A stretch of 50,847 nt of DNA from CAZMVY01 sp964617875 (GTDB lineage: Bacteria > Planctomycetota > Phycisphaerae > UBA1845 > PWPN01), in assembly GCA_964617875.1 (NCBI GenBank), contig CAZUAI010000037.1, forward strand, positions 1 to 50,847. The letters are read 5' to 3'. How positions within the stretch are numbered: the stretch's first letter is position 1; every line of letters starts with the position of its first letter. The notes under the pieces are model-generated. The model saw nothing but the letters and a program-made list of their open reading frames with translations, ran no database searches and was not told the origin of the DNA. Position numbers and translations under genes: made by a program. Of this stretch, positions 24,920 through 33,955 are shown piece by piece.

Positions 24920-26251
24920 ATGGGCCCGCCGGTTCGCACGGGCGAAGACGGGAAAGCGGGAAAGCGAGAAAGCGGCTTGTCCGAAGCCATTCCTTCAGAG
25001 CCCGTTGCGAGTCCTTCGCCGGCGTCGTGTTCGGATCGCGTCGCGTCCATCGACGTTTTTCGCGGGCTGACGATCCTGGCGATGGTGTTCGTCAACGACG
25101 TGGGCAGGCTTGGCGGCATTCCCTGGTGGATGCGCCACGCGCCGCGCGACGCGGACTACATGACGTTCGTGGACCTTGTCTTTCCCGCGTTCCTCTTCAT
25201 CGTGGGCATGTCGATCCCGCTGGCATTGCATCGCCGCCTCGAGAGCGGCCGGTCGTTGCCGGGGGTTGTCGGGCACGTCCTCGCGCGGACGGGCGGGCTG
25301 CTCGTCATCGGCGTGTACATGGTCAATATGCCCCGGTTCGATGCCGCGGCGGCGGGCATGAGCAAGAGCCTGTGGGTGTTCCTGGTGTTTGTCGGCGTGA
25401 TCCTCGTGTGGAACCGCTACCCGCGGCGGCGAGACGCCGTCCGCCTGCTGTACGGGGGGTTTCGCCTGCTCGGCGCGGTTCTCCTGCTGTGGCTTGCGAC
25501 GGTCTACCGGGGGCGTGAAAGCGCCGGGACGACCTGGATGCGGACGGAGTGGTGGGGCATCCTCGGGCTGATCGGGTGGGCGTACCTGACGACCTGCATC
25601 ACGTACGTCGCGTTTCGCGGCCAGCCGGCCGGACTGGTCGCGATGGTCGCGCTGTTCATCGCGGTGCGGATCGGCGATACGGCGGGGGCGTTCGAGCGGC
25701 TGGGCGCGTGGCTTCACGTGCCGCACGTCGTGGCGGTCGTGAAGGACTACGTCTGGCTCGGCGGACACATCGGCGGCCACGCGGCGATCGCCGTCGCGGG
25801 CGCGACGGTCACGACGCTCTTCCTGAACCGCTCGCCGGCCGAGACGCCGCGCCGCAGAATCGCCGGGATCGCGGCCTTCGCGGCGGCGCTCTTCGCGGGC
25901 GGGTTCCTGCTGCGGCCGCTGCACCACATTTCGAAGAACGACGCGACGCCGACCTGGTGCCTGTACAGCGCGGGGTACTGCTGCCTCATCTACATCGTGC
26001 TCTACTGGCTGGTGGAGGTCCGGCGTCTGCGGCGGTGGGCCGCCGTCCTCCGGCCGGCGGGGACGAACCCGCTGCTCGCCTACATCCTGCCGGACATGGT
26101 GTCCGCGCTCCTCGGCCTGCTCGGCATCGAGTTTCTGCGGACGCACCTGAACCACGGTGCGACCGGGATCGCACGGTCGGTCGTGTTCGCGCTGGCGATC
26201 GTGGCGTTGACCGGCCTCCTCGGGCGAATCGGCGTGCGGCTGCGGTTGTAG
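24920..26251 (+). CDS. HGSNAT/DUF5009-type membrane acyltransferase
   Basis: A 443-aa multi-pass inner membrane protein resembling heparan-alpha-glucosaminide N-acetyltransferase and the DUF5009 group, which transfer acetyl groups to sugars. The signature RVASIDVFRGLTILAMVFVND begins near residue 41. DLVFPAFLFIVGMSIPLAL with the helix after it is also typical. About ten hydrophobic helices follow. The first 37 residues are a hydrophilic extension partly encoded by GGGAAAGCG-type repeats. The start may therefore really be the in-frame TTG at 24977; the ATG at 24920 has AAAAGG 4 nt upstream. It may add acyl groups to the glycan handled by the neighbouring SGNH-containing protein, but that link rests on proximity only. 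Confidence 0.78.
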   Translation: MGPPVRTGEDGKAGKRESGLSEAIPSEPVASPSPASCSDRVASIDVFRGLTILAMVFVNDVGRLGGIPWWMRHAPRDADYMTFVDLVFPAFLFIVGMSIPLALHRRLESGRSLPGVVGHVLARTGGLLVIGVYMVNMPRFDAAAAGMSKSLWVFLVFVGVILVWNRYPRRRDAVRLLYGGFRLLGAVLLLWLATVYRGRESAGTTWMRTEWWGILGLIGWAYLTTCITYVAFRGQPAGLVAMVALFIAVRIGDTAGAFERLGAWLHVPHVVAVVKDYVWLGGHIGGHAAIAVAGATVTTLFLNRSPAETPRRRIAGIAAFAAALFAGGFLLRPLHHISKNDATPTWCLYSAGYCCLIYIVLYWLVEVRRLRRWAAVLRPAGTNPLLAYILPDMVSALLGLLGIEFLRTHLNHGATGIARSVVFALAIVALTGLLGRIGVRLRL

Positions 26252-26414
26252 TCGTGCGGCGTTCCGGCCGACGGCGCGGGGCAACAGGAAGCGACCCGTC
26301 GAATAAGCCACAGATTCGGGGCACGATGGCGGCGACGGCCGGGGTGGCGAAACCCGCAGGACGCGGGCACAATAGGCGGCGGTCTCGAAGAACTCTGGCG
26401 CGGTGGCGATTCTC

Positions 26415-29400
26415 ATGGCGGTTCAGGTCGTTGTCGGTCGCGCGGGGACGGGGAAGACGGCGTGCTGCCTCCACGCCATCCGCGAGCGTCTGCGCGAAGA
26501 CCCGGCCGAAGGGAACCACCTCATCTTCCTCGTGCCGGAGCAGGCCGCCTTCCAGATGGAACGTTCGCTGATCGAGGCGCTGCCGGGATACCACCGGTGC
26601 GACGTTCTGAGCTTCCGGCGGCTTGCGCGGCGCGTGCTGAACGAGGCAGGGGCCGGCCTGCCGGAGCTGCGGCGGCCGCTCGGACCGATGGGGCGGCTGA
26701 TGGCCGTCGAACTCCTGCGACGGCGGCGGGAACCGGAGCTGACCGTGCTCGGCAAGGCCGCCGGACGCAGCCCCGGCCTGCTGAAGCAACTGGCGGGGGC
26801 GATCGACGAATGGCTGCAGGAGGATCTCGACCCGGAGGAACTCCGAACGCTGGCCGAGGCGGCGCGCGGCCGGGCGGACGACCCCCATGCGGCCGGACGG
26901 CTGCACGACCTTTATCTGCTCTACGGCGCCTACCGCGAGTTCCTGGCGGACGGGCGCCTGGATCCGACACGCGAGCTGGCCGCGGCGGCGGTTCTGGCCG
27001 GCTCGGTGCCGTGGCTGCGCGGGGCCGAGGTGTGGGTGGACGGGTTCGCGGGGTTCACCGAACTCGAACGTCGGATGCTCGTACGGCTGGCGGCACTGGC
27101 CCGGTCGATGACGGTGACGCTCCTTGCCGATCCGGCCTCGCCGGTCCTGGAGCGGGCGGACGCGCGGCCGTCGCCGTACTCGCTGTTTTCGCGGACCGAG
27201 CGGACGCTGGCGGCCCTTCGGGAGGCGATGCAGGCGGAGGGGATCGAGTGGCTGCCATTGCAGCGGCTTGCGCCGGCGAACCCGCCGCGATTCGTATCGG
27301 CCTCGTTGGGGCGGCTGGAGCGGCGGCTGTTTGGCCCGGCGGGGGCCGGTGCCGTTTCGGGGCCGGGGAGTGGGTGTCCGGTTCATGACCCGGCGGCGCC
27401 TCTGTCGCCCCTCCGGGGTTCTGTGACCGGCGGTGGCCGCGACCCCGGGCTTGCGCCCGGAGCGGCTCTCTATCGCCCCTCCGGGGCCGGAAGCCCGTGT
27501 CACGAGGGGGACCCGGGGGACGGCACCGTGCGGGTGGTCGCGGCGGCGAACCGGCGGATCGAGGTGGATGCCGCCGTAGCCGAGATCCAGCGGCTGATCC
27601 GCGAGTCGGGCGGGCGGTTGCGCTATCGCGACATTGCGGTCGTCGTGCGCGACCTGGAGCCGTATCACGATCTGCTCTCGGCCGCGATGCGGGCGCACAA
27701 CATTCCGTTCTTCATCGACCGCCGGCAGCCGACGGCGTATCATCCGCTGGTCGAGCTGTTGCGGCTGCTGCCGTCGCTGGTGTGGCGCGACTTCCGCCTC
27801 GAGGATGTGCGGCCCCTGCTGAAGACCGGTCTGACGCCGTTGACCGACGACGAGGCGGACGCCCTGGAGAACTACGTGGTCGCGCACGGGATCGCGGGGC
27901 TGGATGCGTGGCTCGGCCCGGCGAAGTGGACGTACCTTCGGCTGTTCACGAACCGGGGCGAGGAGGCGGAACTCACCGAGGAGGCGCGGGAGGCCCTCGA
28001 CCGGATCGACGGCTACCGGCGGCGGCTGGTCGAGCCGCTGCGGGACTGGTGCCTGTTCGCGACGGCGACCGGCGCCCCGTCGGGCCGGGCGTGGGCCGAG
28101 CGGCTCGTCGGCGCGCTGGACCGCCTTCAGACGGTCGTGACGCTCGATCGCTGGGCGGCCGAGGCGGTCGAGCGGGGCGATGCCGACGAGGCCGACGTAC
28201 ACCGCCAGGTCCACGGCGATGCGCTCTCGCTGATCGACGACCTGACGGCCACGCTGGGGGATGTTCCGCTGACCGCCGAAGAGTTCGCCGGCGTGCTGGA
28301 CGCGGCGATGTCCGAGTTCACAGTCGGCCTGGCGCCGCCGACGCTCGACCAGGTGCTCGTCGGTTCGATCGAGCGGAGCCGGCACCCGGAGCTGGAGGCG
28401 GTGCTGATCCTCGGCTTCAACGAGGGGCTGTTTCCGCTGACGCCGGGAGACGACGTGCTCCTCACCGACGACGAGCGGGAGCAGCTCGGCGAGCGCCGCC
28501 CGCCCGTCGGCACGACGCGGCGGCAGCGGATCCTCGACGAGAAGATGCTCGCGTACATCGCCCTGACGCGCCCGAGCCGGCGCCTCTACATCAGCTACGC
28601 CCGCGCGGACCAGGCGGGCAAGGAGCTGCGCCGGTCGCCGTTCCTCCGCGACATCGAAGCGGCATTGCCGGGCCTGAACGTGGAGGAGGTCGATGACCCG
28701 ACGGCGCGGCGTGCGATGTGGCCGATCGGCCGCGTGGCGGAACTGGGCTCGCGCCTGGCGATGGAGTTCCGGATGCGGCCGAATGCGCCGACCGACGACG
28801 TGCCGGCGGTGCGTGCGCGGTGGAACCGGCTGTACGAACACGCCCGCGGCCGCGCGGCGTGGCGGCACGACCTGGAACCGATCCTCGCCTCGCTCGGTTA
28901 CGGGAACGACGCACGGCTGGACGCCGGCGACGCCAAGCGGCTCTACGGCCAATCGATGCGGTTCAGCGCCTCGCGGATCGAGACGTTCGCCCGGTGCCCC
29001 TTCCAGCATTTCGCGAAGTACGCCCTGCGGCTCGAACCGCGGGTCGAGTTCGCGATTCAGACGGTGGACCTCGGCCTGCTGCACCACAAGGTGCTCGAGG
29101 AGTTCTACGCCGAGCTGATTCACGAGAAGCGGGATCTCGCCGGGCTGGACACGGACGCGGTGACCGAGCGGCTCACGCGGCTGTCGGATATCTGGATCCG
29201 GAGGCTGACCGACGAGGCCCTGCTGAGCGCGGCGCGGAACACGTTCGTGCTCGACCGCAGCAACCGCCACCTCAGGGACGCCCTGGCACGGCAGAGGCTG
29301 ATGGCCCGCCGGGGGGCGTTCCGGCCGAAGGTGCTCGAGTGGAGCTTCGGCATGGAACGCGAGGGGGGGCCGGCCGACGGCCAGGCCGCCCGCGCGCCGC

Positions 29401-30122
29401 TCGAAATCCGGACGCCCGGTGGGCGCACGATCTTCGTCGTCGGGCGCGTGGACCGCGTGGATGTGCTCGAGCTGATGGGCGAGTGCCTCGGTGTCGTGCT
29501 GGACTACAAGTCGTCGCGGAAGACGATGCCGCTCTGGAAGGCGTTTCACGGGCTGGAGATCCAACTGCTCACGTACCTGCTCGCGCTCGCGGCGCACGGC
29601 CGTACGCTCGCCGGGCGCGAGATCCGGCCGGTCGGTGCGTTTTACGTTCCGATGGGGACGACGCGTCAGTCGGTCAAGCACCCGTCCGACGCCGAGGATC
29701 CGAACGAAGGGATCCCGTCGGCCCTGAAGCCGCGCGGGATCGCGAATGCCGAGATCATCCCGCACCTGGACAGCACGCTCGCGGTCGGCGCGGCCGGGAA
29801 GTCGTCCGTCTACAGCATCCAGCAGAAGGCGGAAGGCGCCCTCGCCGATCTGGGTTACAACGACGCCTACGGGCCGGAGGATTTCGACGGCATTCTCGCG
29901 TTCGCCCGGCGCAAGATCGGGGCCCTGGCGGACCGCATTCTGGACGGCGAGGTCGCGGTGGAGCCGTGCCGGACGGGCGCGAGTCTGCCGTGCTCCTGGT
30001 GCGAATTCAAGAGCGTCTGCCGGTTCGATTACGACGTGAACCGGCCGAGGGATGCCGAATCGCTCGAGCGCCAGGAGGCGCTGGAGCGCATGCGCGCGGC
30101 GGCCGGGGAGGGCAGCGCATGA
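26415..30122 (+). CDS. addB: AddB/RexB-type helicase-nuclease subunit
   Basis: A 1235-aa cytoplasmic subunit of the AddAB/RexAB enzyme that resects double-strand breaks for RecA. ATG 26415 is taken over GTG 26403 because the fold begins MAVQVVVGRAGTGKT with Walker A at residues 8-15. The C-terminal nuclease carries GRVDRVD and VLDYKSSRK. The four iron-sulfur cysteines typical of AddB are present: one in FARCPFQHF and three in LPCSWCEFKSVC. A REP-like element at 27405-27486 is read in frame and adds a Gly/Pro-rich linker around residues 331-358. The stop overlaps the addA start by ATGA, so the two are translationally coupled. The gene starts the operon that runs to 39968. Confidence 0.9.
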   Translation: MAVQVVVGRAGTGKTACCLHAIRERLREDPAEGNHLIFLVPEQAAFQMERSLIEALPGYHRCDVLSFRRLARRVLNEAGAGLPELRRPLGPMGRLMAVELLRRRREPELTVLGKAAGRSPGLLKQLAGAIDEWLQEDLDPEELRTLAEAARGRADDPHAAGRLHDLYLLYGAYREFLADGRLDPTRELAAAAVLAGSVPWLRGAEVWVDGFAGFTELERRMLVRLAALARSMTVTLLADPASPVLERADARPSPYSLFSRTERTLAALREAMQAEGIEWLPLQRLAPANPPRFVSASLGRLERRLFGPAGAGAVSGPGSGCPVHDPAAPLSPLRGSVTGGGRDPGLAPGAALYRPSGAGSPCHEGDPGDGTVRVVAAANRRIEVDAAVAEIQRLIRESGGRLRYRDIAVVVRDLEPYHDLLSAAMRAHNIPFFIDRRQPTAYHPLVELLRLLPSLVWRDFRLEDVRPLLKTGLTPLTDDEADALENYVVAHGIAGLDAWLGPAKWTYLRLFTNRGEEAELTEEAREALDRIDGYRRRLVEPLRDWCLFATATGAPSGRAWAERLVGALDRLQTVVTLDRWAAEAVERGDADEADVHRQVHGDALSLIDDLTATLGDVPLTAEEFAGVLDAAMSEFTVGLAPPTLDQVLVGSIERSRHPELEAVLILGFNEGLFPLTPGDDVLLTDDEREQLGERRPPVGTTRRQRILDEKMLAYIALTRPSRRLYISYARADQAGKELRRSPFLRDIEAALPGLNVEEVDDPTARRAMWPIGRVAELGSRLAMEFRMRPNAPTDDVPAVRARWNRLYEHARGRAAWRHDLEPILASLGYGNDARLDAGDAKRLYGQSMRFSASRIETFARCPFQHFAKYALRLEPRVEFAIQTVDLGLLHHKVLEEFYAELIHEKRDLAGLDTDAVTERLTRLSDIWIRRLTDEALLSAARNTFVLDRSNRHLRDALARQRLMARRGAFRPKVLEWSFGMEREGGPADGQAARAPLEIRTPGGRTIFVVGRVDRVDVLELMGECLGVVLDYKSSRKTMPLWKAFHGLEIQLLTYLLALAAHGRTLAGREIRPVGAFYVPMGTTRQSVKHPSDAEDPNEGIPSALKPRGIANAEIIPHLDSTLAVGAAGKSSVYSIQQKAEGALADLGYNDAYGPEDFDGILAFARRKIGALADRILDGEVAVEPCRTGASLPCSWCEFKSVCRFDYDVNRPRDAESLERQEALERMRAAAGEGSA
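27405..27486. repeat. REP-like element inserted in frame in addB
   Basis: Two direct copies of TCGCCCCTCCGGGG (27405-27418 and 27473-27486) flank a hairpin CCGGGC-ttgc-GCCCGG (27445-27460). The block resembles intergenic REP elements seen in planctomycetes. Its 82 bp are not a multiple of three, so the net in-frame insertion must be somewhat larger; the whole unaligned stretch encodes roughly PGSGC to GDPGD. Confidence 0.6.
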
Positions 30123-33100
30123 GCGGCCCCGGGTTCACGCCGGAGCAGGATCAGGCGATCCGCGCCGTGGGGCGGAGCGTGCTCGTTTCGGCGGCGGCGG
30201 GCTCGGGCAAGACCCGCGTGCTGGCGGAGCGCTGCGCGGCGCTGATCGCCGACGGCAGCGACGGCCGGCCGTGCGAGGCCGCCGAGCTGCTCGTCGTCAC
30301 GTTCACGGACGCGGCGGCGGCGGAGATGCGCGACCGGATCGGCAGGGCCCTGCGCAAACGCCTGGAGACGCCCGGTTCGGCGAACCGCCAGCACCTCGAA
30401 GCACAGGTGGCGCTGCTGCCCGCCGCCCCGATCAGCACGGTCCACAGCTTCTGCCGAAACCTGATCCGCCGGTGGTTCCCCGTCGCGGGGATCGATCCGC
30501 AGGCCGACCTGCTCGACGAGGAAGAAGCGCTGCTGCTCCAGTACGAGACGATCGACGCCCTGTTCGAGTCGCTGTACGGGGCGCGGGACGAGAAGGCGAT
30601 CGAGTTCCAGCGGCTGGTCGAGGAGGACTTCGACGGGCGCGACACCGGCCTGGTCGAAATGGTCCTTCACGCGCACGCATTCGCGCGGTCGATGCCGGGC
30701 GCTATCACGTGGCTGGAGACCGGGGCGCATACGATGGCCGGCCCGGACGCGGTGTTGCCGCAGGAGGTTCACCGGGTTCGTCTGCAACGAATCGCGGACG
30801 AATTGTCGCTGCAATCCGCATGGCTGGAGAAGGCCCTGCGGGAATGGCCGGCGGACGCGGCGGCGTGCTGCGCGCCGTTGCGCGAGCTGGCGGCCTATCG
30901 CGACGCTCTGGCGGACTGGTCGGACCGGGTGCGGACGGCAACGACGCCGGAGGCCCTCGACGAGCTGTGCGCCGCCATCGTCGGGTACAGAATGAATGCC
31001 AGGGGCGGCGGGCCCAGGGCCAGATCCCCGCTGGATGAACAGTCGCTCGATCGGGCGAGGGCCGTCTACCAGAGGGCGCGGGCGAAGCTCCTGGCGGGGC
31101 GATTGCAGGGGCAACGGGCGCGCTTCACGTCGGCCGAGTACGTCGATGGGATGCAGCGGGTCCTGCCGAAGCAACGGACGCTCGCCTGGCTCGTCGCGGA
31201 GTTCGGCCGCCGGTACGACCGGGCCAAACGGGCCGACAACGTGCTCGATTTCTCCGATCTCGAGCAGCTCGCGTTTCGCATCCTGGCGGAGGACGGCGCC
31301 CCGGATCGTCCCAGCGCCGTCGCCCGGCGCTGCCAGCAGCAGTATCGCCACGTGCTCGTGGACGAGTTCCAGGACACCAACCCGATCCAGGCGGCGATCC
31401 TCCGGCTCGTCAGCCGCGAGACCGCCGAGGGCCAGGCGGGCAACCTCTTCGCCGTCGGCGACGTGAAGCAATGCATCTACGCCTTCCGGCTCGCCGAGCC
31501 GCGACTGTTCCTGGACCGGGCGGACGCGTTCCGGGCGGGCGGGGACGGCCTGCTGATCCCGCTGAGCCGCAACTTCCGCAGCCGATCGGGCGTGATCCGC
31601 GCCGTCAACGCGGTCTTCGAGCGGTGCATGACGCGCGAGTTCGCCGGCGTGGATTATGACGCCGAGGCGGCGTTGCGCGCCGGTATCGAGTATCCGTCGC
31701 CGCCGGACCGGCCGACGTTCGCCGGGACCCCCGTGGAACTGCACCTGCTCGATCGGCCGCCGGCACGACGGGCCGGCGAGGAGGAGGAGAAGGAGGAGGA
31801 AGAAGCGGTCGAGAGCGTCCTGGACTGGCACCGCGTCGAACGCGAGGCACACCTGATCGGGATGCGGATCCGCGACTTCCTGGGGCAGGCGCCGAACAGC
31901 CGGCGGCGGGTCGTGTGCGAGCCGTCGGCCGACGCCGCCGGCGGGTTTGTCGAGCGCCCGATCCGCCACCGGGACATCGTCGTGCTGATGCGGTCGCCGG
32001 CGCAGAAGGCGCAGCGCGTCGCCGACGTGCTCCAGCAGATGGGGATCCCCGTCCACGCGGACGTGCGGGGCGGCTACTTCGACACGGCCGAGCTGCGCGA
32101 CATGCTCGCCCTGCTGCACCTGCTGGACAACGCGGAGCAGGACATTCCGCTCGCCGCCGTCCTGCGGTCGCCGCTGGCGGGACGGCGGCCGTTTACGCCG
32201 GGGGAACTGGCGAGGATCCGCGTCCACGCCCGTCACGTGCCGTTCCATGCGGCGGCAGCGCAGTACGCCCGCGACGGTGACGACCCCGACCTGCGCGAGC
32301 GGCTTGACACGTTCCACGCCCGCCTCCGCAGCTTTCGCGAGCTGGTGCGACGCCGGAGCCTGGCCGACGTGTTGTGGCAGGTGTACGAGCAGACCGGCTA
32401 TCTGGCGTATGTCGGCGGGCTGCCGCACGGTCCGCAACGGCGGGCGAACCTGATCGGCCTGCACGACCGGGCACGGCAGTTCGGTTCGTTCCGGCGGCAG
32501 GGGTTGCGGCGGTTCCTGCGATTCATCGAGAAGCTCCAGGAGCAGGGCGAGGACCTCGGAACCCCCTCCGCCGCGTCGGAGACGGACGACGTGGTCCGCA
32601 TCCGAAGCGTGCATCAGAGCAAGGGATTGGAGTATCCCGTCGTGTTCGTGGCCGATCTCGGCGCGGCGTTCAACCGCCAGGACGTGGGCCGCTCCGTCGT
32701 TCTGCACCGCCGAGCCGGGCTCGGGATGAAGGTCGCGGACACCGAGCGGGGGCTGGTCTACCCGTCGCTTGCCTGGCAGGTCGCCGCCGATGCGGTGTGG
32801 CGGGATGTTGTTGCCGAGGAGTTGCGCATTCTTTACGTCGCCATGACGCGGGCGAAGGAGCACCTGGTTCTCGTCGGCACGGCGGGCGCGGCGAGTATCC
32901 AGGCCGCGGTCGAATCGCCGCGGGGCGAGCCGGGCCCCGCGGACCCGCTCACGCTGATGGAGGCGAACTGCCGGCTCGATTGGGTGCTCGCGGCCGTCGA
33001 GCGGATGCCGGCCGACGAGGTGTACGTCGAACGTCCGGCGGCCGCGGGACGGCCGGCGGCGAAGGCCGTCTTCGCCGTGCATCATCACGATGTCGATGCG

Positions 33101-33955
33101 ATGGGCCAGTGGGACCCGCCCGAGGCGGTGGTCCAGGTGCGCCGCGAGGCGCTGGCGCAGATCGCCGGTCTGGCGCCGCTGCCGCCGGATGAGGCGGCCG
33201 GCGAGCCTGACGCCGAGGTCGACGGCGTGATCGCACGGCTGGACGATCATTACGGTCCGTTACCGATGACGACGGTGCCGGCCCGCTGTACCGTGACGGA
33301 GCTGAAGCGGCAGTTTGACCCGTTTACGGCGGCGGAGGACCGGGCCGACCGGGACCTGACGGAAGGAGCGTGGCGCTCCGACGGTGCGGGCGGGCGTCGC
33401 GGCCCCGCGCCGGCGTGGAGCGGCGACCGGTCGCGTGCGGCAGACCGGGGCACGCTGACGCACCGATTCCTGCAATGCCTCGACATGGCGGCGGCGGGCG
33501 ATGAGCGGTCGCTGCGCGAGCAACTGGCGGCCCTGATCCAGACGGGCCGACTCGACGCCGAGGCCGGGGAACTCGTGGACGTCGCGGCGGCGGCGTGGTT
33601 CCTGGGCACCGATCTGGGGCGGCGTTGCCGTGCGGCCGGCGACCGCCTCCGCCGCGAGGTGACGTTTGTGACGCGAATCGACCCGACGCGCCTCGACGCC
33701 ACCGCCCGGCCGCACGACGCACGCGACGTGGTCCTTCTCCGCGGCATGATCGATGCGCTGCTGCCCGGGGCGGACGGCATGGAACTGATCGACTACAAGA
33801 CGGACGTCGTCGCCGCCGGACAGGTTGCGGAACGGGCCGCCGGCTACAAGGTGCAGATCGACGCCTACGCCGACGCGGTGCGGACCATCTGGCGCCGGCC
33901 GGTGACGGCGCGGTGGCTCGTCTTCCTGACGCCGCGGCAACTTGTGCAGGTATGA
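30119..33955 (+). CDS. addA: AddA/RexA-type UvrD-family helicase-nuclease subunit
   Basis: A 1278-aa helicase and nuclease subunit partnering AddB. The start ATG overlaps the addB stop. Superfamily 1 motifs in order: VSAAAGSGKTRVLAER (Walker A), VTFTDAAAAEM, VLVDEFQDTNPIQ (Walker B), FAVGDVKQCIYAFR, LSRNFRS, SVHQSKGLEYPVVF and LYVAMTRAKEHL. The nuclease sits at the C-terminus with MIDALLPG and ELIDYKTDVV, close to residues 1210-1230. A purine triplet run at 31776-31806 encodes an acidic stretch (GEEEEKEEEE) between helicase motifs, probably a flexible surface loop. The comEC start overlaps the stop. The length is slightly above the usual 1200-1250 residues. Confidence 0.92.
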   Translation: MSGPGFTPEQDQAIRAVGRSVLVSAAAGSGKTRVLAERCAALIADGSDGRPCEAAELLVVTFTDAAAAEMRDRIGRALRKRLETPGSANRQHLEAQVALLPAAPISTVHSFCRNLIRRWFPVAGIDPQADLLDEEEALLLQYETIDALFESLYGARDEKAIEFQRLVEEDFDGRDTGLVEMVLHAHAFARSMPGAITWLETGAHTMAGPDAVLPQEVHRVRLQRIADELSLQSAWLEKALREWPADAAACCAPLRELAAYRDALADWSDRVRTATTPEALDELCAAIVGYRMNARGGGPRARSPLDEQSLDRARAVYQRARAKLLAGRLQGQRARFTSAEYVDGMQRVLPKQRTLAWLVAEFGRRYDRAKRADNVLDFSDLEQLAFRILAEDGAPDRPSAVARRCQQQYRHVLVDEFQDTNPIQAAILRLVSRETAEGQAGNLFAVGDVKQCIYAFRLAEPRLFLDRADAFRAGGDGLLIPLSRNFRSRSGVIRAVNAVFERCMTREFAGVDYDAEAALRAGIEYPSPPDRPTFAGTPVELHLLDRPPARRAGEEEEKEEEEAVESVLDWHRVEREAHLIGMRIRDFLGQAPNSRRRVVCEPSADAAGGFVERPIRHRDIVVLMRSPAQKAQRVADVLQQMGIPVHADVRGGYFDTAELRDMLALLHLLDNAEQDIPLAAVLRSPLAGRRPFTPGELARIRVHARHVPFHAAAAQYARDGDDPDLRERLDTFHARLRSFRELVRRRSLADVLWQVYEQTGYLAYVGGLPHGPQRRANLIGLHDRARQFGSFRRQGLRRFLRFIEKLQEQGEDLGTPSAASETDDVVRIRSVHQSKGLEYPVVFVADLGAAFNRQDVGRSVVLHRRAGLGMKVADTERGLVYPSLAWQVAADAVWRDVVAEELRILYVAMTRAKEHLVLVGTAGAASIQAAVESPRGEPGPADPLTLMEANCRLDWVLAAVERMPADEVYVERPAAAGRPAAKAVFAVHHHDVDAMGQWDPPEAVVQVRREALAQIAGLAPLPPDEAAGEPDAEVDGVIARLDDHYGPLPMTTVPARCTVTELKRQFDPFTAAEDRADRDLTEGAWRSDGAGGRRGPAPAWSGDRSRAADRGTLTHRFLQCLDMAAAGDERSLREQLAALIQTGRLDAEAGELVDVAAAAWFLGTDLGRRCRAAGDRLRREVTFVTRIDPTRLDATARPHDARDVVLLRGMIDALLPGADGMELIDYKTDVVAAGQVAERAAGYKVQIDAYADAVRTIWRRPVTARWLVFLTPRQLVQV

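Noticed and set aside
25986..29765. Long antisense frame over addB and the acyltransferase end
   Set aside because: No domain and no start context; addB motifs are clear on the other strand.
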